From: Caballeronia sp. dw_19
GTDB taxonomy: Bacteria; Pseudomonadota; Gammaproteobacteria; Burkholderiales; Burkholderiaceae
Assembly: GCF_018449515.1 (NCBI RefSeq)
Contig: NZ_JAAVUQ010000005.1
Span: 186,001-250,000, forward strand
Length of the DNA: 64,000 nt
Direction of reading: 5' to 3'
Shown here: one piece after another, positions 1 to 8,801 of the stretch
Position numbering within the stretch: position 1 is the stretch's first letter
How the letters are laid out: every line of letters begins with the position of its first letter
The notes under the pieces: model-generated
What the model was told of the DNA's origin: nothing
Databases searched by the model: none
The model's input: only the letters and a program-made list of their open reading frames with translations
Translations under genes and position numbers: made by a program

Positions 1-1
1 G

Positions 2-2074
2 GACGCGCAGATGGACGACGCCGTCCAGTCCGCCTTCGACGAAGCCCGCACCAGCCGCCGGCAGGTCTACTCGCCACTTCTGTACGACGATTTAGGCAAT
101 GGCTACATCACGTTGCAGACGCCGGTTTATCGCGACCGCGATTTTCTCGGGTCCATTGCGGCGGTGTTTTCCATCGAGGGGATTCTCAAGCATGACATCC
201 CCAGCGAACTCTCCGCCAAGTACAAGATTTCCATTACCGACCTGAACAATCGCGAACTCGCGACCACGTCCAGCCGGCCGCGCCTGCCGCGCGACATGTT
301 CTATGACCTGCCGCTCGATCCGCCGGGACAAGGGGTATCGGTACGCGTTTATTCGTATCCGCAACTGACGAATTTCACGAACAACACGCTCGTCTGGCTG
401 GTCGCCGGCTTGTCTTGTTTTGTGTTGTGGAGTTTGTGGAGCCTCTGGAAACACACCCGGCAACGCTTTGAAGCGCAACAAGCGCTCTACGCCGAGGCGT
501 TCTTCCGCCGGGCGATGGAAAATTCAGTGCTGATCGGTATGCGCGTGCTCGACATGCACGGCCGCATCACGCACGTGAATCCCGCGTTTTGCCGGATGAC
601 CGGCTGGGACGAAAGCGATCTCGTGTCCAAAGTGGCGCCCTTTCCGTACTGGCCGAAAGACGCATATCCGGAAATGCAGCGGCAACTGGATATGACCTTG
701 CGCGGCAAGGCGCCTTCATCCGGCTTCGAATTGCGCGTGCGTCGCAAGGACGGTTCGTTCTTCCATGCGCGGCTTTATGTCTCGCCGTTGATCGATAGTT
801 CAGGTCGGCAGACCGGCTGGATGTCGTCGATGACCGACATTACCGAGCCGCGCCGCGCTCGTGAAGATCTCGCCGCCGCGCATGAACGCTTCACCACCGT
901 GCTGGAAAGCCTCGACGCGGCGGTATCCGTGCTCGCCGCCGACGAAGCCGAACTGCTGTTCGCGAATCGCTATTACCGGCACCTGTTCGGGATTCGCCCG
1001 GACGGCCATCTCGAACTGGCGGGCGCGGGTTTCGACACGGCGCAGGCGTCGTCGGATTCCATCGATATGGTCGACACATATGCCGGCCTGCCCGCCACCG
1101 CGCTGACCGAAAGCACCTCGGACGCGCAGGAAGTGTATGTGGAGAGCATCCAGAAGTGGTTCGAAGTGCGCCGCCAGTACATTCAGTGGGTGGACGGCCA
1201 TCTCGCGCAGATGCAGATTGCGACCGACATCACCACGCGCAAGCAAGCGCAGGAACTGGCCGATCAGCAGGAAGAAAAGCTGCAGTTCACCAGCCGTTTG
1301 ATGACGATGGGCGAAATGGCGTCGTCGTTGGCGCACGAGTTGAACCAGCCTTTGGCCGCGATCAATAATTACTGTTCGGGTTGCGTTGCACTGGTCAAAT
1401 CGGGCCGCATGACGCAGGACGCGCTGTTGCCCGTGCTCGAAAAAACGGCGCAGCAAGCGGTGCGCGCGGGCATGATCATCAAGCGCATTCGCGAATTCGT
1501 GAAGCGCAGCGAACCGAAACGCCAGCCTACGCGCGTGGCGGATATCGTCGCGGACGCCGTCGGCCTCGCAGAAATCGAAGCGCGCAAACGCAAGATTCGC
1601 ATTCTCACCGAGATCCGCTCGCGTATGCCCGTGATTCATGTGGACCCGGTGCTGATCGAGCAGGTGCTCGTGAACTTGTTGAAAAACGCCGCGGAAGCCA
1701 TGCACGATGCCAAGCCGAACGCCGTCGATCCTGTGATCCGCGTGCTCGTGCAGCGCGTGGACGGCGGGTTTGTCTGCGTGAGCGTAGTGGACCAGGGGCC
1801 CGGCGTGGACGAAGCCACGGCCGAGCGCCTTTTCGAACCTTTCTACAGCACCAAGTCCGACGGTATGGGCATGGGCTTGAACATTTGCCGATCGATCATA
1901 GAATCGCATCGTGGACGTCTTTGGGTGGTGAACAATATCGATGCCTCCGGCACCGTGACGGGCGCCACATTCCATTGCAGTTTGCCAATCGGAGAAGCCG
2001 ATGGTCCGGGCAGTAACGGACCGGAAGCTCTCAGTCATCAACCCACACAACAAACTGTTACGGGAGAGCTATGA
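2..2074 (+). CDS. PAS-domain sensor histidine kinase, FixL/DctB-like (5' end cut off by window edge)
   Basis: This is a membrane-bound sensor kinase that would phosphorylate the FixJ-type regulator encoded next. The reading frame is open to the first base of the window, so the start is probably upstream; the first in-frame ATG is at 11. The visible part has about 120 residues of a likely periplasmic sensor region, one membrane segment near residues 125-145 (LVWLVAGLSCFVLW), a PAS domain near 165-280 with a PAC end, a second PAS-like region near 290-410, a HisKA domain with the phospho-acceptor in SLAHELNQPL near residue 440, and a HATPase domain with VDQGPGVD and MGMGLNICRSI. The stop overlaps the next start (ATGA at 2071-2074), so the two genes are translationally coupled. 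The signal is not evident. FixL-like is a family-level call; no heme-binding claim is made. Confidence 0.9.
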   Translation, partial: DAQMDDAVQSAFDEARTSRRQVYSPLLYDDLGNGYITLQTPVYRDRDFLGSIAAVFSIEGILKHDIPSELSAKYKISITDLNNRELATTSSRPRLPRDMFYDLPLDPPGQGVSVRVYSYPQLTNFTNNTLVWLVAGLSCFVLWSLWSLWKHTRQRFEAQQALYAEAFFRRAMENSVLIGMRVLDMHGRITHVNPAFCRMTGWDESDLVSKVAPFPYWPKDAYPEMQRQLDMTLRGKAPSSGFELRVRRKDGSFFHARLYVSPLIDSSGRQTGWMSSMTDITEPRRAREDLAAAHERFTTVLESLDAAVSVLAADEAELLFANRYYRHLFGIRPDGHLELAGAGFDTAQASSDSIDMVDTYAGLPATALTESTSDAQEVYVESIQKWFEVRRQYIQWVDGHLAQMQIATDITTRKQAQELADQQEEKLQFTSRLMTMGEMASSLAHELNQPLAAINNYCSGCVALVKSGRMTQDALLPVLEKTAQQAVRAGMIIKRIREFVKRSEPKRQPTRVADIVADAVGLAEIEARKRKIRILTEIRSRMPVIHVDPVLIEQVLVNLLKNAAEAMHDAKPNAVDPVIRVLVQRVDGGFVCVSVVDQGPGVDEATAERLFEPFYSTKSDGMGMGLNICRSIIESHRGRLWVVNNIDASGTVTGATFHCSLPIGEADGPGSNGPEALSHQPTQQTVTGEL

Positions 2075-2718
2075 GCACAGTCACCACTCAGGAAACCGTC
2101 TTTGTCGTCGACGACGATGAAGCCGTGCGTGATTCTTTGCGCTGGCTGCTTGAAGCCAATGGCTACCGCGTCTCGTGTTTTGCGAGCGCTGAGGCGTACC
2201 TCGACGCGTATCTCCCGATCGCCCATTCAGGCGCAATCTCGTGCCTGATACTGGACGTACGGATGTCCGGCATGAGCGGTCTCGAATTGCAGGAGCGGCT
2301 GATTGCGGAAAACTCGCTGCTGCCGATCATCTTCGTGACGGGTCACGGCGACGTGCCGATGGCTGTGTCGACCATGAAGAAGGGCGCGATGGATTTCATC
2401 GAAAAGCCGTTCGATGAAGCCGAGTTGCGCAAGCTGGTTGAACGCATGCTGGATAAGGCGCGTACCGAGAGTTCGAGCGTGCAGCAGCAGCGTGCCGCGG
2501 CTGAGCGGCTGGGCAAGCTGACGGCGCGGGAGCATCAGGTGCTGGAGCGGATTATTGCAGGGCGTTTGAACAAGCAGATTGCTGATGATCTTGGTATCAG
2601 CATCAAGACGGTCGAAGCGCATCGCGCAAACATCATGGAGAAGCTTTCCGTGAATACGGTTGCGGATTTGCTCAGGCTGGCACTGTCCAACAAGCCGCAG
2701 ACGCAGTCGGCCCAATAG
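2071..2718 (+). CDS. FixJ/TtrR-family two-component response regulator
   Basis: DNA-binding response regulator of 215 residues, partner of the kinase just upstream. The receiver domain occupies about residues 9-125 with the acidic pocket VVDDDE near 12-17, phospho-acceptor Asp62 in LILDVRMSG, the conserved Thr in FVTGHGD and the Lys in FIEKPF. The C-terminal LuxR-type helix-turn-helix (about 145-205) reads LTAREHQVLERIIAGRLNKQIA with SIKTVEAHRANIMEKL, typical of FixJ-like proteins. The start is the ATG in the ATGA overlap with the kinase. Its regulon cannot be read from this window. C4-dicarboxylate, tetrathionate or oxygen control are all possible for the family. Confidence 0.92.
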   Translation: MSTVTTQETVFVVDDDEAVRDSLRWLLEANGYRVSCFASAEAYLDAYLPIAHSGAISCLILDVRMSGMSGLELQERLIAENSLLPIIFVTGHGDVPMAVSTMKKGAMDFIEKPFDEAELRKLVERMLDKARTESSSVQQQRAAAERLGKLTAREHQVLERIIAGRLNKQIADDLGISIKTVEAHRANIMEKLSVNTVADLLRLALSNKPQTQSAQ

Positions 2719-2742
2719 GGGTTTTAGGGCTTCTCGCTGGTA

Positions 2743-2772
2743 CGCCGAGGGGCGGCTTTTTGCGCCTCGGCG
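2743..2772 (+). terminator. Possible terminator of the kinase-regulator operon
   Basis: A short stem GCCG/CGGC (2744-2747 with 2753-2756) is followed directly by five T (2757-2761). An alternative longer pairing, CGCCGAGG (2743-2750) with CCTCGGCG (2765-2772), is also possible. The stem is short, so this is tentative. Confidence 0.4.
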
Positions 2773-2907
2773 GCAGTGGTTTTGGTTTGTGCCCGGTCGA
2801 AGCCGAATCGCCCGTCCCCGCCAGTGGCAAAAAGCGTTGAGAAATATAGACAGACCCAAACCGGCCATCGTCCCGAGCGCCGCGCCGCCCGCCGCACCCG
2901 CGTCCGG

Positions 2908-2913
2908 TATAAT
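2908..2913 (+). promoter_or_regulatory. Possible -10 box upstream of folD
   Basis: A perfect TATAAT lies about 100 bp upstream of the folD start in a GC-rich gap. No convincing -35 element is visible at 16-18 bp spacing, so this is a weak call. The rest of 2719-3014 shows nothing else clear. Confidence 0.3.
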
Positions 2914-3014
2914 CAAAAACTCACCGCAACGCCGCGCCGCACTGGCGCAATAGGCCCCTTGCGACCCTGCGCCCTCAAGAAAAGCAGCGGACTTGTTCTC
3001 CGCCCAGACCTCCT

Positions 3015-3878
3015 ATGACCGCCCAAATCATCGACGGCAATGCCCTCTCCAAGACCCTTCGCGCCGATGTAGCCGTACGTGCCGCCGCCCTGACCGCCCG
3101 TGGCCAGCAACCCGGCCTGGCAGTCATTCTCGTCGGTGAAAATCCGGCCAGCGAGGTCTACGTCCGCAACAAGGTAAAAGCCTGTCAGGACAACGGCTTG
3201 CATTCCGTATTCGATCGTTTCCCGTCCACGCTCACCGAAAGCGAATTGCTGACGCGGCTCGACGACCTGAACAACGATCCGAACGTGCACGGCATCCTGG
3301 TTCAACTTCCGTTACCGAAACATATCGATAGCCACAAGGTCATCGAAGCCATCGCGCCGGCCAAGGACGTAGATGGTTTCAACGTCGAAAACGCGGGCGC
3401 GCTGATGACCGGCAAACCGCTGTTTCGCCCGTGCACGCCCTACGGCGTGATGAAGATGTTCGAAGCGCATGGCATCCCGCTGGAAGGCGCGAATGCAGTC
3501 GTGATCGGACGCTCGAACATCGTCGGCAAGCCAATGGCCATGCTGCTGCTCGAAGCCGGCGCCACGGTCACCATCACGCACAGCAAAACGCGCGATCTGG
3601 CCGCGCTGACGCGCAACGCGGATGTGGTCGTCGCGGCAACCGGCCGGCGCAATATCCTGACCGCCGACATGGTCAAACCCGGCGCAACCGTGATCGACGT
3701 AGGCATGAATCGCGACGAGAACGGCAAACTCTGCGGCGACGTGGATTTCGCGGGCGTGAAGGAGGTGGCCGGTTTCATCACACCCGTGCCGGGCGGCGTC
3801 GGGCCAATGACCATAACCATGCTGCTGGTGAATACCATCGAAGCGGCCGAACGCGCGATGCAGCAGGATCGGGATTAA
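3015..3878 (+). CDS. folD: Bifunctional methylenetetrahydrofolate dehydrogenase/cyclohydrolase FolD
   Basis: Cytosolic enzyme of one-carbon metabolism that oxidises 5,10-methylene-THF with NADP and hydrolyses the methenyl intermediate to 10-formyl-THF. The protein is 287 residues, the normal FolD length. Visible signatures are the catalytic YVRNKVKAC near residue 52, [32 protein letters not shown], the Rossmann segment [14 protein letters not shown] near 165, and the C-terminal [11 protein letters not shown]. The gene stands alone between the two-component pair and prlC. The ATG at 3015 gives a full-length N-terminus. Confidence 0.97.
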   Translation: MTAQIIDGNALSKTLRADVAVRAAALTARGQQPGLAVILVGENPASEVYVRNKVKACQDNGLHSVFDRFPSTLTESELLTRLDDLNNDPNVHGILVQLPLPKHIDSHKVIEAIAPAKDVDGFNVENAGALMTGKPLFRPCTPYGVMKMFEAHGIPLEGANAVVIGRSNIVGKPMAMLLLEAGATVTITHSKTRDLAALTRNADVVVAATGRRNILTADMVKPGATVIDVGMNRDENGKLCGDVDFAGVKEVAGFITPVPGGVGPMTITMLLVNTIEAAERAMQQDRD

Positions 3879-3904
3879 AGCGTTGGGGCAACGCCCTTCA
3901 GCGC

Positions 3905-4099
3905 TTACATGCATGATGGGCGCACCGGCCGCCCGCTTGCCGCACCAACACGCACAGCCGGCACGCCGATCGGGTAAATCGCCGCGTTAGCCAGAATCGA
4001 TTTGAGAATCGGCGGAAGCGTCCCCACAATAGTGAATAGGCCAATCGTCGAAATCGCGCGCTGTGTCAGGCGCGGCGTCACGTTCATCGTCGCATCCAT
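3905..4099 (-). CDS. Hypothetical 64-residue protein with hydrophobic centre
   Basis: A small reading frame in the folD-prlC gap on the opposite strand. Codons are typical of the host (mostly ACG, CCG, GCG, GTG, CTG, TCG), which argues for real coding. The middle, ISTIGLFTIVGTLPPILKSI, could be one membrane segment. The ribosome binding site is weak (GGAT before the ATG at 4099; a second ATG lies 4 codons in). I recognise no family. It could also be a chance frame in a GC-rich gap. Confidence 0.35.
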   Translation of the reverse strand: MDATMNVTPRLTQRAISTIGLFTIVGTLPPILKSILANAAIYPIGVPAVRVGAASGRPVRPSCM

Positions 4100-4122
4100 T
4101 TTTATCCGAGACCGGGAGAGTC

Positions 4123-6255
4123 ATGTCCAGTTCGACACCATCGAATATCGCGAATCAAGCTCAGACCCAAGCTCAGGGCAACCCCCTGCTCGACTTCTCC
4201 GACCTGCCCCGTTTCAACGACATCAAGCCGGAACACGTGACGCCCGCGCTCGACGTCCTGCTCGCCGATGCAAAAGCCGCCGTCGATCACGCCAGCGCGC
4301 CTGAGACCCCGGCTACGTGGCGAGACATCGTGGAAAGCGTGGAGCGCGCGAGCGAACGCCTGTCGCGTGCGTGGGGCGTGATCGGCCACCTGAATGCCGT
4401 CGCCGATACTCCCGAATTACGCGCCGCCCACGCCGAGAATTTGCCGCGCGTGACGGAGTTCTCAGCGAGCGTCGGGCAGAACCTGGCGCTCTATGAGAAA
4501 TACAAGGCGATTGCGGCGAGCGAAGAACACGCATCGCTTTCAGTTGAGCAGAAGAAAATGCTCAGCAACGAGTTGCGCGGTTTCCGTTTGTCGGGCGCCG
4601 AATTGCCCGAAGATAAAAAGCCCCGGTTTGCGCGCGTTCAGGAAGAACAGGCGGCGTTATCGAAGGCATTCTCCGACCATGTCCTCGATGCCACGAATGC
4701 GTTTTCGTATGTCGTCACCAAGGAAAGCGAACTCGCCGGTTTGCCGGAAGACGTGATCGAAGCGGCACGCGAAGCCGCGCAGAAAGAAAGCAGTGAGGGC
4801 TGGAAGTTCACGCTGCATTTCCCTTCGTATTTCCCCGTGATGCAGTACGCGGAGCATCGACCGCTGCGTGAAGCGATGTATCGCGCCTATGTGACGCGGG
4901 CGTCCGAACTGGGTGCGAACTACGGCAACGGCAAGCCCGAATGGGACAACACGGCGAATGTCGTCGAGCAGTTGAAGCTGCGTGCCGAAGAAGCCCACGC
5001 GCTCGGCTACCAGAACTTCGCTGAGGTGTCTCTTGCGCCGAAGATGGCGGAATCGCCGGAACAGGTGGTTGCGTTCCTTGAGGACCTGGCTGTGCGTGCA
5101 CGCCCACACGCCGAGAAGGACTGGATGGAGTTGCGCGCGTTCGCCGCGACCGAGCTCGGCATGCCGGAATTGCAGCCGTGGGACTCGACCTTCGCCGCGG
5201 AGCGCCTGCGCCAGCAGCGTTATTCGTTCTCGGAAAACGAAGTGAAGCAGTATTTCCCGCAAGAGGCCGTGCTGAAGGGTTTGTTCAAGGTCACGGAGAC
5301 GCTGTTCGGCGTGAGTATCCGCCGCGATGAAGCCGCCGTCTGGAATCCGGAAGTGCGCTTTTTCCGCGTCGAAAACAAGGACGGTTCGCTTGTCGCGCAG
5401 TTCTATCTGGACCTGTATGCGCGCGAAGGCAAACGCGGCGGCGCCTGGATGGACGACGCCCGCTCGCGGCACAAACGCCGTGAAGGCGGCGTTCAGACGC
5501 CCGTCGCGTATCTGACGTGCAACTTCTCCGCGCCCGTTGGCGGCAAGCCAGCGTGTTTTACCCACGACGAAGTCATCACCCTGTTCCACGAATTCGGACA
5601 CGGCTTGCATCACATGCTGACGCGTGTCGATGAACTTGGGGTATCGGGTATTAACGGCGTGGAATGGGATGCGGTCGAACTGCCGTCGCAGTTCATGGAG
5701 AACTTCTGCTGGGAGTGGGACGTACTCACCGACATGTCCGCTCACGTGGACACGGGCGCCACGCTGCCGCGCGAACTCTTCGACAAGATGCTCGCCGCGA
5801 AGAACTTCCAGAGCGGTCTGGGCACGTTGCGCCAGATCGTGCTCTCCATGTTCGATATCCAGCTTCATAGCGACTACGATCCGGCCGGCGCGACGAACGT
5901 CAACGACTTCGCACGTGAGATCAACGAGCGGTTCCACGTCGTGCCGCAAGCGCCTTTCTCCCGTTGGACCAATACTTTCACGCACATTTTCGCCGGCGGG
6001 TATGCCGCGGGGTATTACAGCTACAAGTGGGCGGAAGTGCTGTCGGCGGATGCGTATGCCGCGTTCGAAGAGGCCGCGAAGCTAGGTGGTGGATCAGTGC
6101 TTGATGCGACAACGGGCATTCGGTACCGGCGCGAGATTCTTGAAGTAGGCGGCAGCCGGCCAGCGATGGACTCGTTCAAGGCATTCCGCGGACGGGAACC
6201 GAATATCGATGCGCTGTTGCGGCACAACGGTATGTCGCCGGAGACGGCGCATTGA
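4123..6255 (+). CDS. prlC: Oligopeptidase A (M3 family zinc metallopeptidase)
   Basis: Cytosolic zinc metallopeptidase of the thimet/oligopeptidase A family, which degrades short peptides including cleaved signal peptides. The zinc site HEFGH is in ITLFHEFGHGLHHML near residue 490, with the downstream acidic ligand in GVEWDAVELPSQFMEN. The length (about 710 residues) is usual. I chose the ATG at 4123 because GGGAGAG lies just upstream; the frame also extends 20 codons further upstream without a good start. A strong terminator follows. Confidence 0.96.
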   Translation: MSSSTPSNIANQAQTQAQGNPLLDFSDLPRFNDIKPEHVTPALDVLLADAKAAVDHASAPETPATWRDIVESVERASERLSRAWGVIGHLNAVADTPELRAAHAENLPRVTEFSASVGQNLALYEKYKAIAASEEHASLSVEQKKMLSNELRGFRLSGAELPEDKKPRFARVQEEQAALSKAFSDHVLDATNAFSYVVTKESELAGLPEDVIEAAREAAQKESSEGWKFTLHFPSYFPVMQYAEHRPLREAMYRAYVTRASELGANYGNGKPEWDNTANVVEQLKLRAEEAHALGYQNFAEVSLAPKMAESPEQVVAFLEDLAVRARPHAEKDWMELRAFAATELGMPELQPWDSTFAAERLRQQRYSFSENEVKQYFPQEAVLKGLFKVTETLFGVSIRRDEAAVWNPEVRFFRVENKDGSLVAQFYLDLYAREGKRGGAWMDDARSRHKRREGGVQTPVAYLTCNFSAPVGGKPACFTHDEVITLFHEFGHGLHHMLTRVDELGVSGINGVEWDAVELPSQFMENFCWEWDVLTDMSAHVDTGATLPRELFDKMLAAKNFQSGLGTLRQIVLSMFDIQLHSDYDPAGATNVNDFAREINERFHVVPQAPFSRWTNTFTHIFAGGYAAGYYSYKWAEVLSADAYAAFEEAAKLGGGSVLDATTGIRYRREILEVGGSRPAMDSFKAFRGREPNIDALLRHNGMSPETAH

Positions 6256-6296
6256 GGTTATGAAAGCGGCGACGCTGTTTGAATGATTGAAGAAGA

Positions 6297-6327
6297 CCGT
6301 TCCAACTCGCGTTGGAACGGTTTTTTT
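6297..6327 (+). terminator. Rho-independent terminator after prlC
   Basis: Perfect 10-bp stem CCGTTCCAAC/GTTGGAACGG with a TCGC loop, followed by seven T. Confidence 0.93.
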
Positions 6328-6354
6328 ATGTGCTTTATTTAGAAGGGTCTCGAC

Positions 6355-7629
6355 TTACCGATCCAGCCGGAAATTCACTTCCTCCGGCCGCCCTTCCAGA
6401 CTGAGTTGCGCCCGCATCGCCGGCGCGCGGCTGACCACCTTGCCGCGGCGAAGCACCGCTATTCGCGTCGCCCGCAAGCGAATCGCTTCAACCGGGTCGC
6501 GCGCGTCCAGTATCACGCAATCCGCGTTGTTGCCCACGGCAATCCCGTACCCTTCGATACCCAGGATTTTCGCCGGCGTCGTCGTCACCGCTTCGAACGC
6601 GGCACGCATTGCATCAATACCCGTCATCTGCGCGACGTGCAAACCCATGTGCGCCACTTCCAGCATGTCGCCAGAGCCCAGGCTGTACCACGGGTCCATC
6701 ACGCAGTCGTGGCCGAACGCTACGTCGACCCCTGCTGCCATCAACTCCGGCACGCGCGTCATGCCTCGGCGCTTGGGGTAGGTATCGGCGCGACCCTGAA
6801 GCGTGATGTTGATCAGCGGATTCGCGATCGCGGCCACGCCGGAGTCGCGAATCAACGGGATCAGCTTGCTCACGTAGTAGTTGTCCATGGAATGCATCGA
6901 CGTCAGGTGCGAACCCGTGACGCGTCCCTGCAGACCCAGCCGATGGGTCTCCGACGCCAAGGTTTCTATATGGCGCGACATTGGATCGTCGGATTCGTCG
7001 CAATGCATGTCCACGCGCAGTCCCTTCTGCGCCGCGAACTCGCAAAGAAGGCGCACGGACTCGGCGCCATCGGCCATCGTGCGTTCGAAATGCGGAATGC
7101 CGCCGACTACATCGACGCCCATTGATATCGCGCGCTTCAGGTTCTCGAACGCGCCGTTGCTCCGCAAAACGCCGTCCTGCGGGAACGCAACGAGTTGCAA
7201 GTCCAGATACGGCTTCACACGGCGCTTCACTTCCAGCAACGCCTCCACGGCGAGCAGACGCGGATCGCAGACATCCACGTGAGATCGAATCGCGAGCAGG
7301 CCACGCGCGACGGCCCAGTCGCAATATTGCATCGCCCGGTCGACCAGTGCGTCCTGTGTCAGCTCGGGCTTCAGCTCACCCCATAACGCGATCCCTTCCA
7401 GCAGCGTTCCCGACACGTTCACCCGCGGCAAACCGTAGGACAGCGTGGCATCCATGTGGAAATGCGCATCGACGAACGGCGCGCTGACAAGAGAACCCGC
7501 GGCATCGATTTCCTCCGGCGCGGTCGCGGCGAGCTGCGGTTCGATCGCGGTGAAACGCCCGCCTTCGATGCCGATGTCCACCAGATCGCGGGAATCCGCG
7601 AGCGCCGCGCGTCGAATGATCAGGTCCAT
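6355..7629 (-). CDS. codA: Cytosine deaminase-like amidohydrolase
   Basis: Metal-dependent amidohydrolase of 424 residues, closest in pattern to cytosine deaminase (cytosine to uracil, pyrimidine salvage). Metal-binding signatures are present: FVDAHFHMD near residue 54, the His-Cys-Asp-Glu run DMHCDESDD near 208, SHLTSMHSMD and FGHDCVMDPW near 305. The N- and C-terminal strands (LIIRRA, GNNADCVILDA) form the usual composite beta-sandwich. The gene is convergent with prlC and has no codB permease next to it. Related N-isopropylammelide or isocytosine deaminases share these motifs, so the exact substrate is inferred. Confidence 0.82.
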   Translation of the reverse strand: MDLIIRRAALADSRDLVDIGIEGGRFTAIEPQLAATAPEEIDAAGSLVSAPFVDAHFHMDATLSYGLPRVNVSGTLLEGIALWGELKPELTQDALVDRAMQYCDWAVARGLLAIRSHVDVCDPRLLAVEALLEVKRRVKPYLDLQLVAFPQDGVLRSNGAFENLKRAISMGVDVVGGIPHFERTMADGAESVRLLCEFAAQKGLRVDMHCDESDDPMSRHIETLASETHRLGLQGRVTGSHLTSMHSMDNYYVSKLIPLIRDSGVAAIANPLINITLQGRADTYPKRRGMTRVPELMAAGVDVAFGHDCVMDPWYSLGSGDMLEVAHMGLHVAQMTGIDAMRAAFEAVTTTPAKILGIEGYGIAVGNNADCVILDARDPVEAIRLRATRIAVLRRGKVVSRAPAMRAQLSLEGRPEEVNFRLDR

Positions 7630-7863
7630 GAGGTTGTCCCTTCGCCAAGTGTTTCGATGATTGTAGCGGGACAGAAAGCTCGATTTCCGGAGTGCTGGCC
7701 ACGTTAGCCATTTGGTCGACTACAGCAAACTTGGGCGACCGATCACAGTGACCACTCCACTTTCCCGATGGTTGGCTTTCGTCACTACGCTCAAATCACT
7801 CCGATGCCGATTCCCGAGTGAGCAAGATCAGATCACTACATTCAATCGATGCCTTGAGTTTTC

Positions 7864-7916
7864 GTATCCAGTGGGATACACTTTACCAAGGCATCCCACT
7901 TAACGTTATCTGGGAT
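7864..7916 (+). promoter_or_regulatory. Candidate operator of the toxin-antitoxin operon
   Basis: Just upstream of the toxin start lies GTATCC-N4-GGATAC (7864-7879), a perfect dyad, then ATCCCA (7893-7898) and TGGGAT (7911-7916), a second dyad of related sequence. Nested half-sites of this type before a HigBA pair are typical of antitoxin autoregulation. Binding is inferred. The rest of 7630-7924 shows no gene. Confidence 0.5.
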
Positions 7917-7924
7917 CCACACGC

Positions 7925-8233
7925 ATGACGAACACAATCAATCAAACGCACGACTTTTCGGCTTGGCTGTTGGGCGTGACTGATGTGTTAGCAAGAGCCG
8001 CCATCTTGATCCGGATCAAACGCGCCGCGTTGGGAAATTTCGGCGATTGCCATGACGTCGGCGGCAGCGTGTGGGAAATGCGGATTCACACAGGCGCGGG
8101 CTATCGTGTGTATTACGTGCGTGACGGCTTGACGGTTTATCTATTGTTGGCCGGCGGAAGCAAGCAAGGGCAGATATCGGATATCGCCCGAGCGAAGGCC
8201 ATGTGGCAGCGAATCAGACAGGAACGGAAATGA
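7925..8233 (+). CDS. higB: HigB/RelE-type addiction-module toxin (Gp49-like killer protein)
   Basis: Small toxin of 102 residues of the RelE/ParE fold, in the group annotated as phage-derived Gp49-like or addiction module killer proteins. Members are mostly ribosome-dependent mRNA interferases. Recognisable family sequence runs through GDCHDVGGSVWEMRI near residue 38, GYRVYYVRDG, and the C-terminal block LLLAGGSKQGQISDI. The toxin comes first and the antitoxin second, the HigBA order. The stop overlaps the antitoxin ATG by 4 bp. Operator-like dyads precede it. Symbol given by family type, not by strict orthology. Confidence 0.87.
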   Translation: MTNTINQTHDFSAWLLGVTDVLARAAILIRIKRAALGNFGDCHDVGGSVWEMRIHTGAGYRVYYVRDGLTVYLLLAGGSKQGQISDIARAKAMWQRIRQERK

Positions 8234-8523
8234 ACTCAACTCACATTTCAACTTTCGACGCATCCGACTATCTCGATAGCGAAGAGGCCATCGCGGCCTA
8301 TCTGAACGAGGCGCTTGCCTCGGGGAACTCCGACATTCTCCTGTCGGCTCTTGCCGATGTTGTGAAAGCACGCGGCATGTCGAAAGTTGCCTCCGAAGCG
8401 GGTGTGCAACGCGAAAGCCTGTACAAGTCGCTGGCTGAGGGGGCGAAACCCCGATTTGAGACCATCCAGAAAGTGGCCGCTGCGTTGGGGGTGAAACTTG
8501 TCGCCGTGCCGGTCCATCACTGA
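8230..8523 (+). CDS. higA: HigA-type antitoxin, helix-turn-helix
   Basis: Antitoxin partner of 97 residues, in the probable addiction module antidote protein family. The N-terminal half (FDASDYLDSEEAIAAYL) is the toxin-contacting part seen in this family. The C-terminal half is an XRE-type helix-turn-helix (MSKVASEAGVQRESLYKSLAEGAKPRFETIQKV, written here only as its position, residues about 55-85) ending in the typical LGVKLVAVPV. The ATG at 8230 sits in the ATGA overlap with the toxin stop. It should repress its own promoter through the dyads at 7864-7916. Confidence 0.87.
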   Translation: MNSTHISTFDASDYLDSEEAIAAYLNEALASGNSDILLSALADVVKARGMSKVASEAGVQRESLYKSLAEGAKPRFETIQKVAAALGVKLVAVPVHH

Positions 8524-8690
8524 CGCCCTTCGCCTTGAGGACCTAAGGCCGGTGGCTCAGGTAAGCTGCGCCCACGCTTCAATCAATCGGGCCTATAACG
8601 CCGAAAGACCAACAAACGGCTTAGTGCTCGTGCCTACAGATCATCACAGAACCAGTACGTGTTCGCTGGCGCAGAGATCGTCTAAGCACA

Positions 8691-8801
8691 GACAACGAAG
8701 GGCTTACCACCCCTTCGTTGTCAACCCCCAAACGTTTCAGGGCGTATCAGAAGCGTTTGTACGATAGATCCAAAATTTCGGTTGTCGGCCGCTTGGCCGA
8801 C
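8691..8801. repeat. Run of three inverted repeats between the toxin-antitoxin pair and the HTH gene
   Basis: Three hairpins follow one another: a perfect 12-bp stem GACAACGAAGGG (8691-8702) with 8711-8722; a 10-bp stem with one G-T pair, CAAACGTTTC (8729-8738) with 8750-8759; and GTCGGCC (8784-8790) with GGCCGAC (8795-8801). None has a T-run, so they are not ordinary terminators. The remainder of 8524-8690 holds nothing I recognise. Confidence 0.6.

Noticed and set aside
800..2053. 417-codon minus-strand frame
   Set aside because: Antisense of the histidine kinase, whose domains are unambiguous; His/Arg-rich shadow typical of GC-rich genes.
4657..5985. 442-codon minus-strand frame
   Set aside because: Antisense of prlC, whose HEFGH motif and full length are clear.
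7712..7903. 63-codon frame upstream of the toxin
   Set aside because: Overlaps the operator dyads and has no codon bias or ribosome site.
8691..8722. Intrinsic terminator after the toxin-antitoxin operon
   Set aside because: The stem is perfect but is followed by AACCCCC; neither strand has a T-run.
8498..8767. 89-codon frame after the antitoxin
   Set aside because: Runs through the perfect 12-bp hairpin, poor codon use, no similarity recognised.
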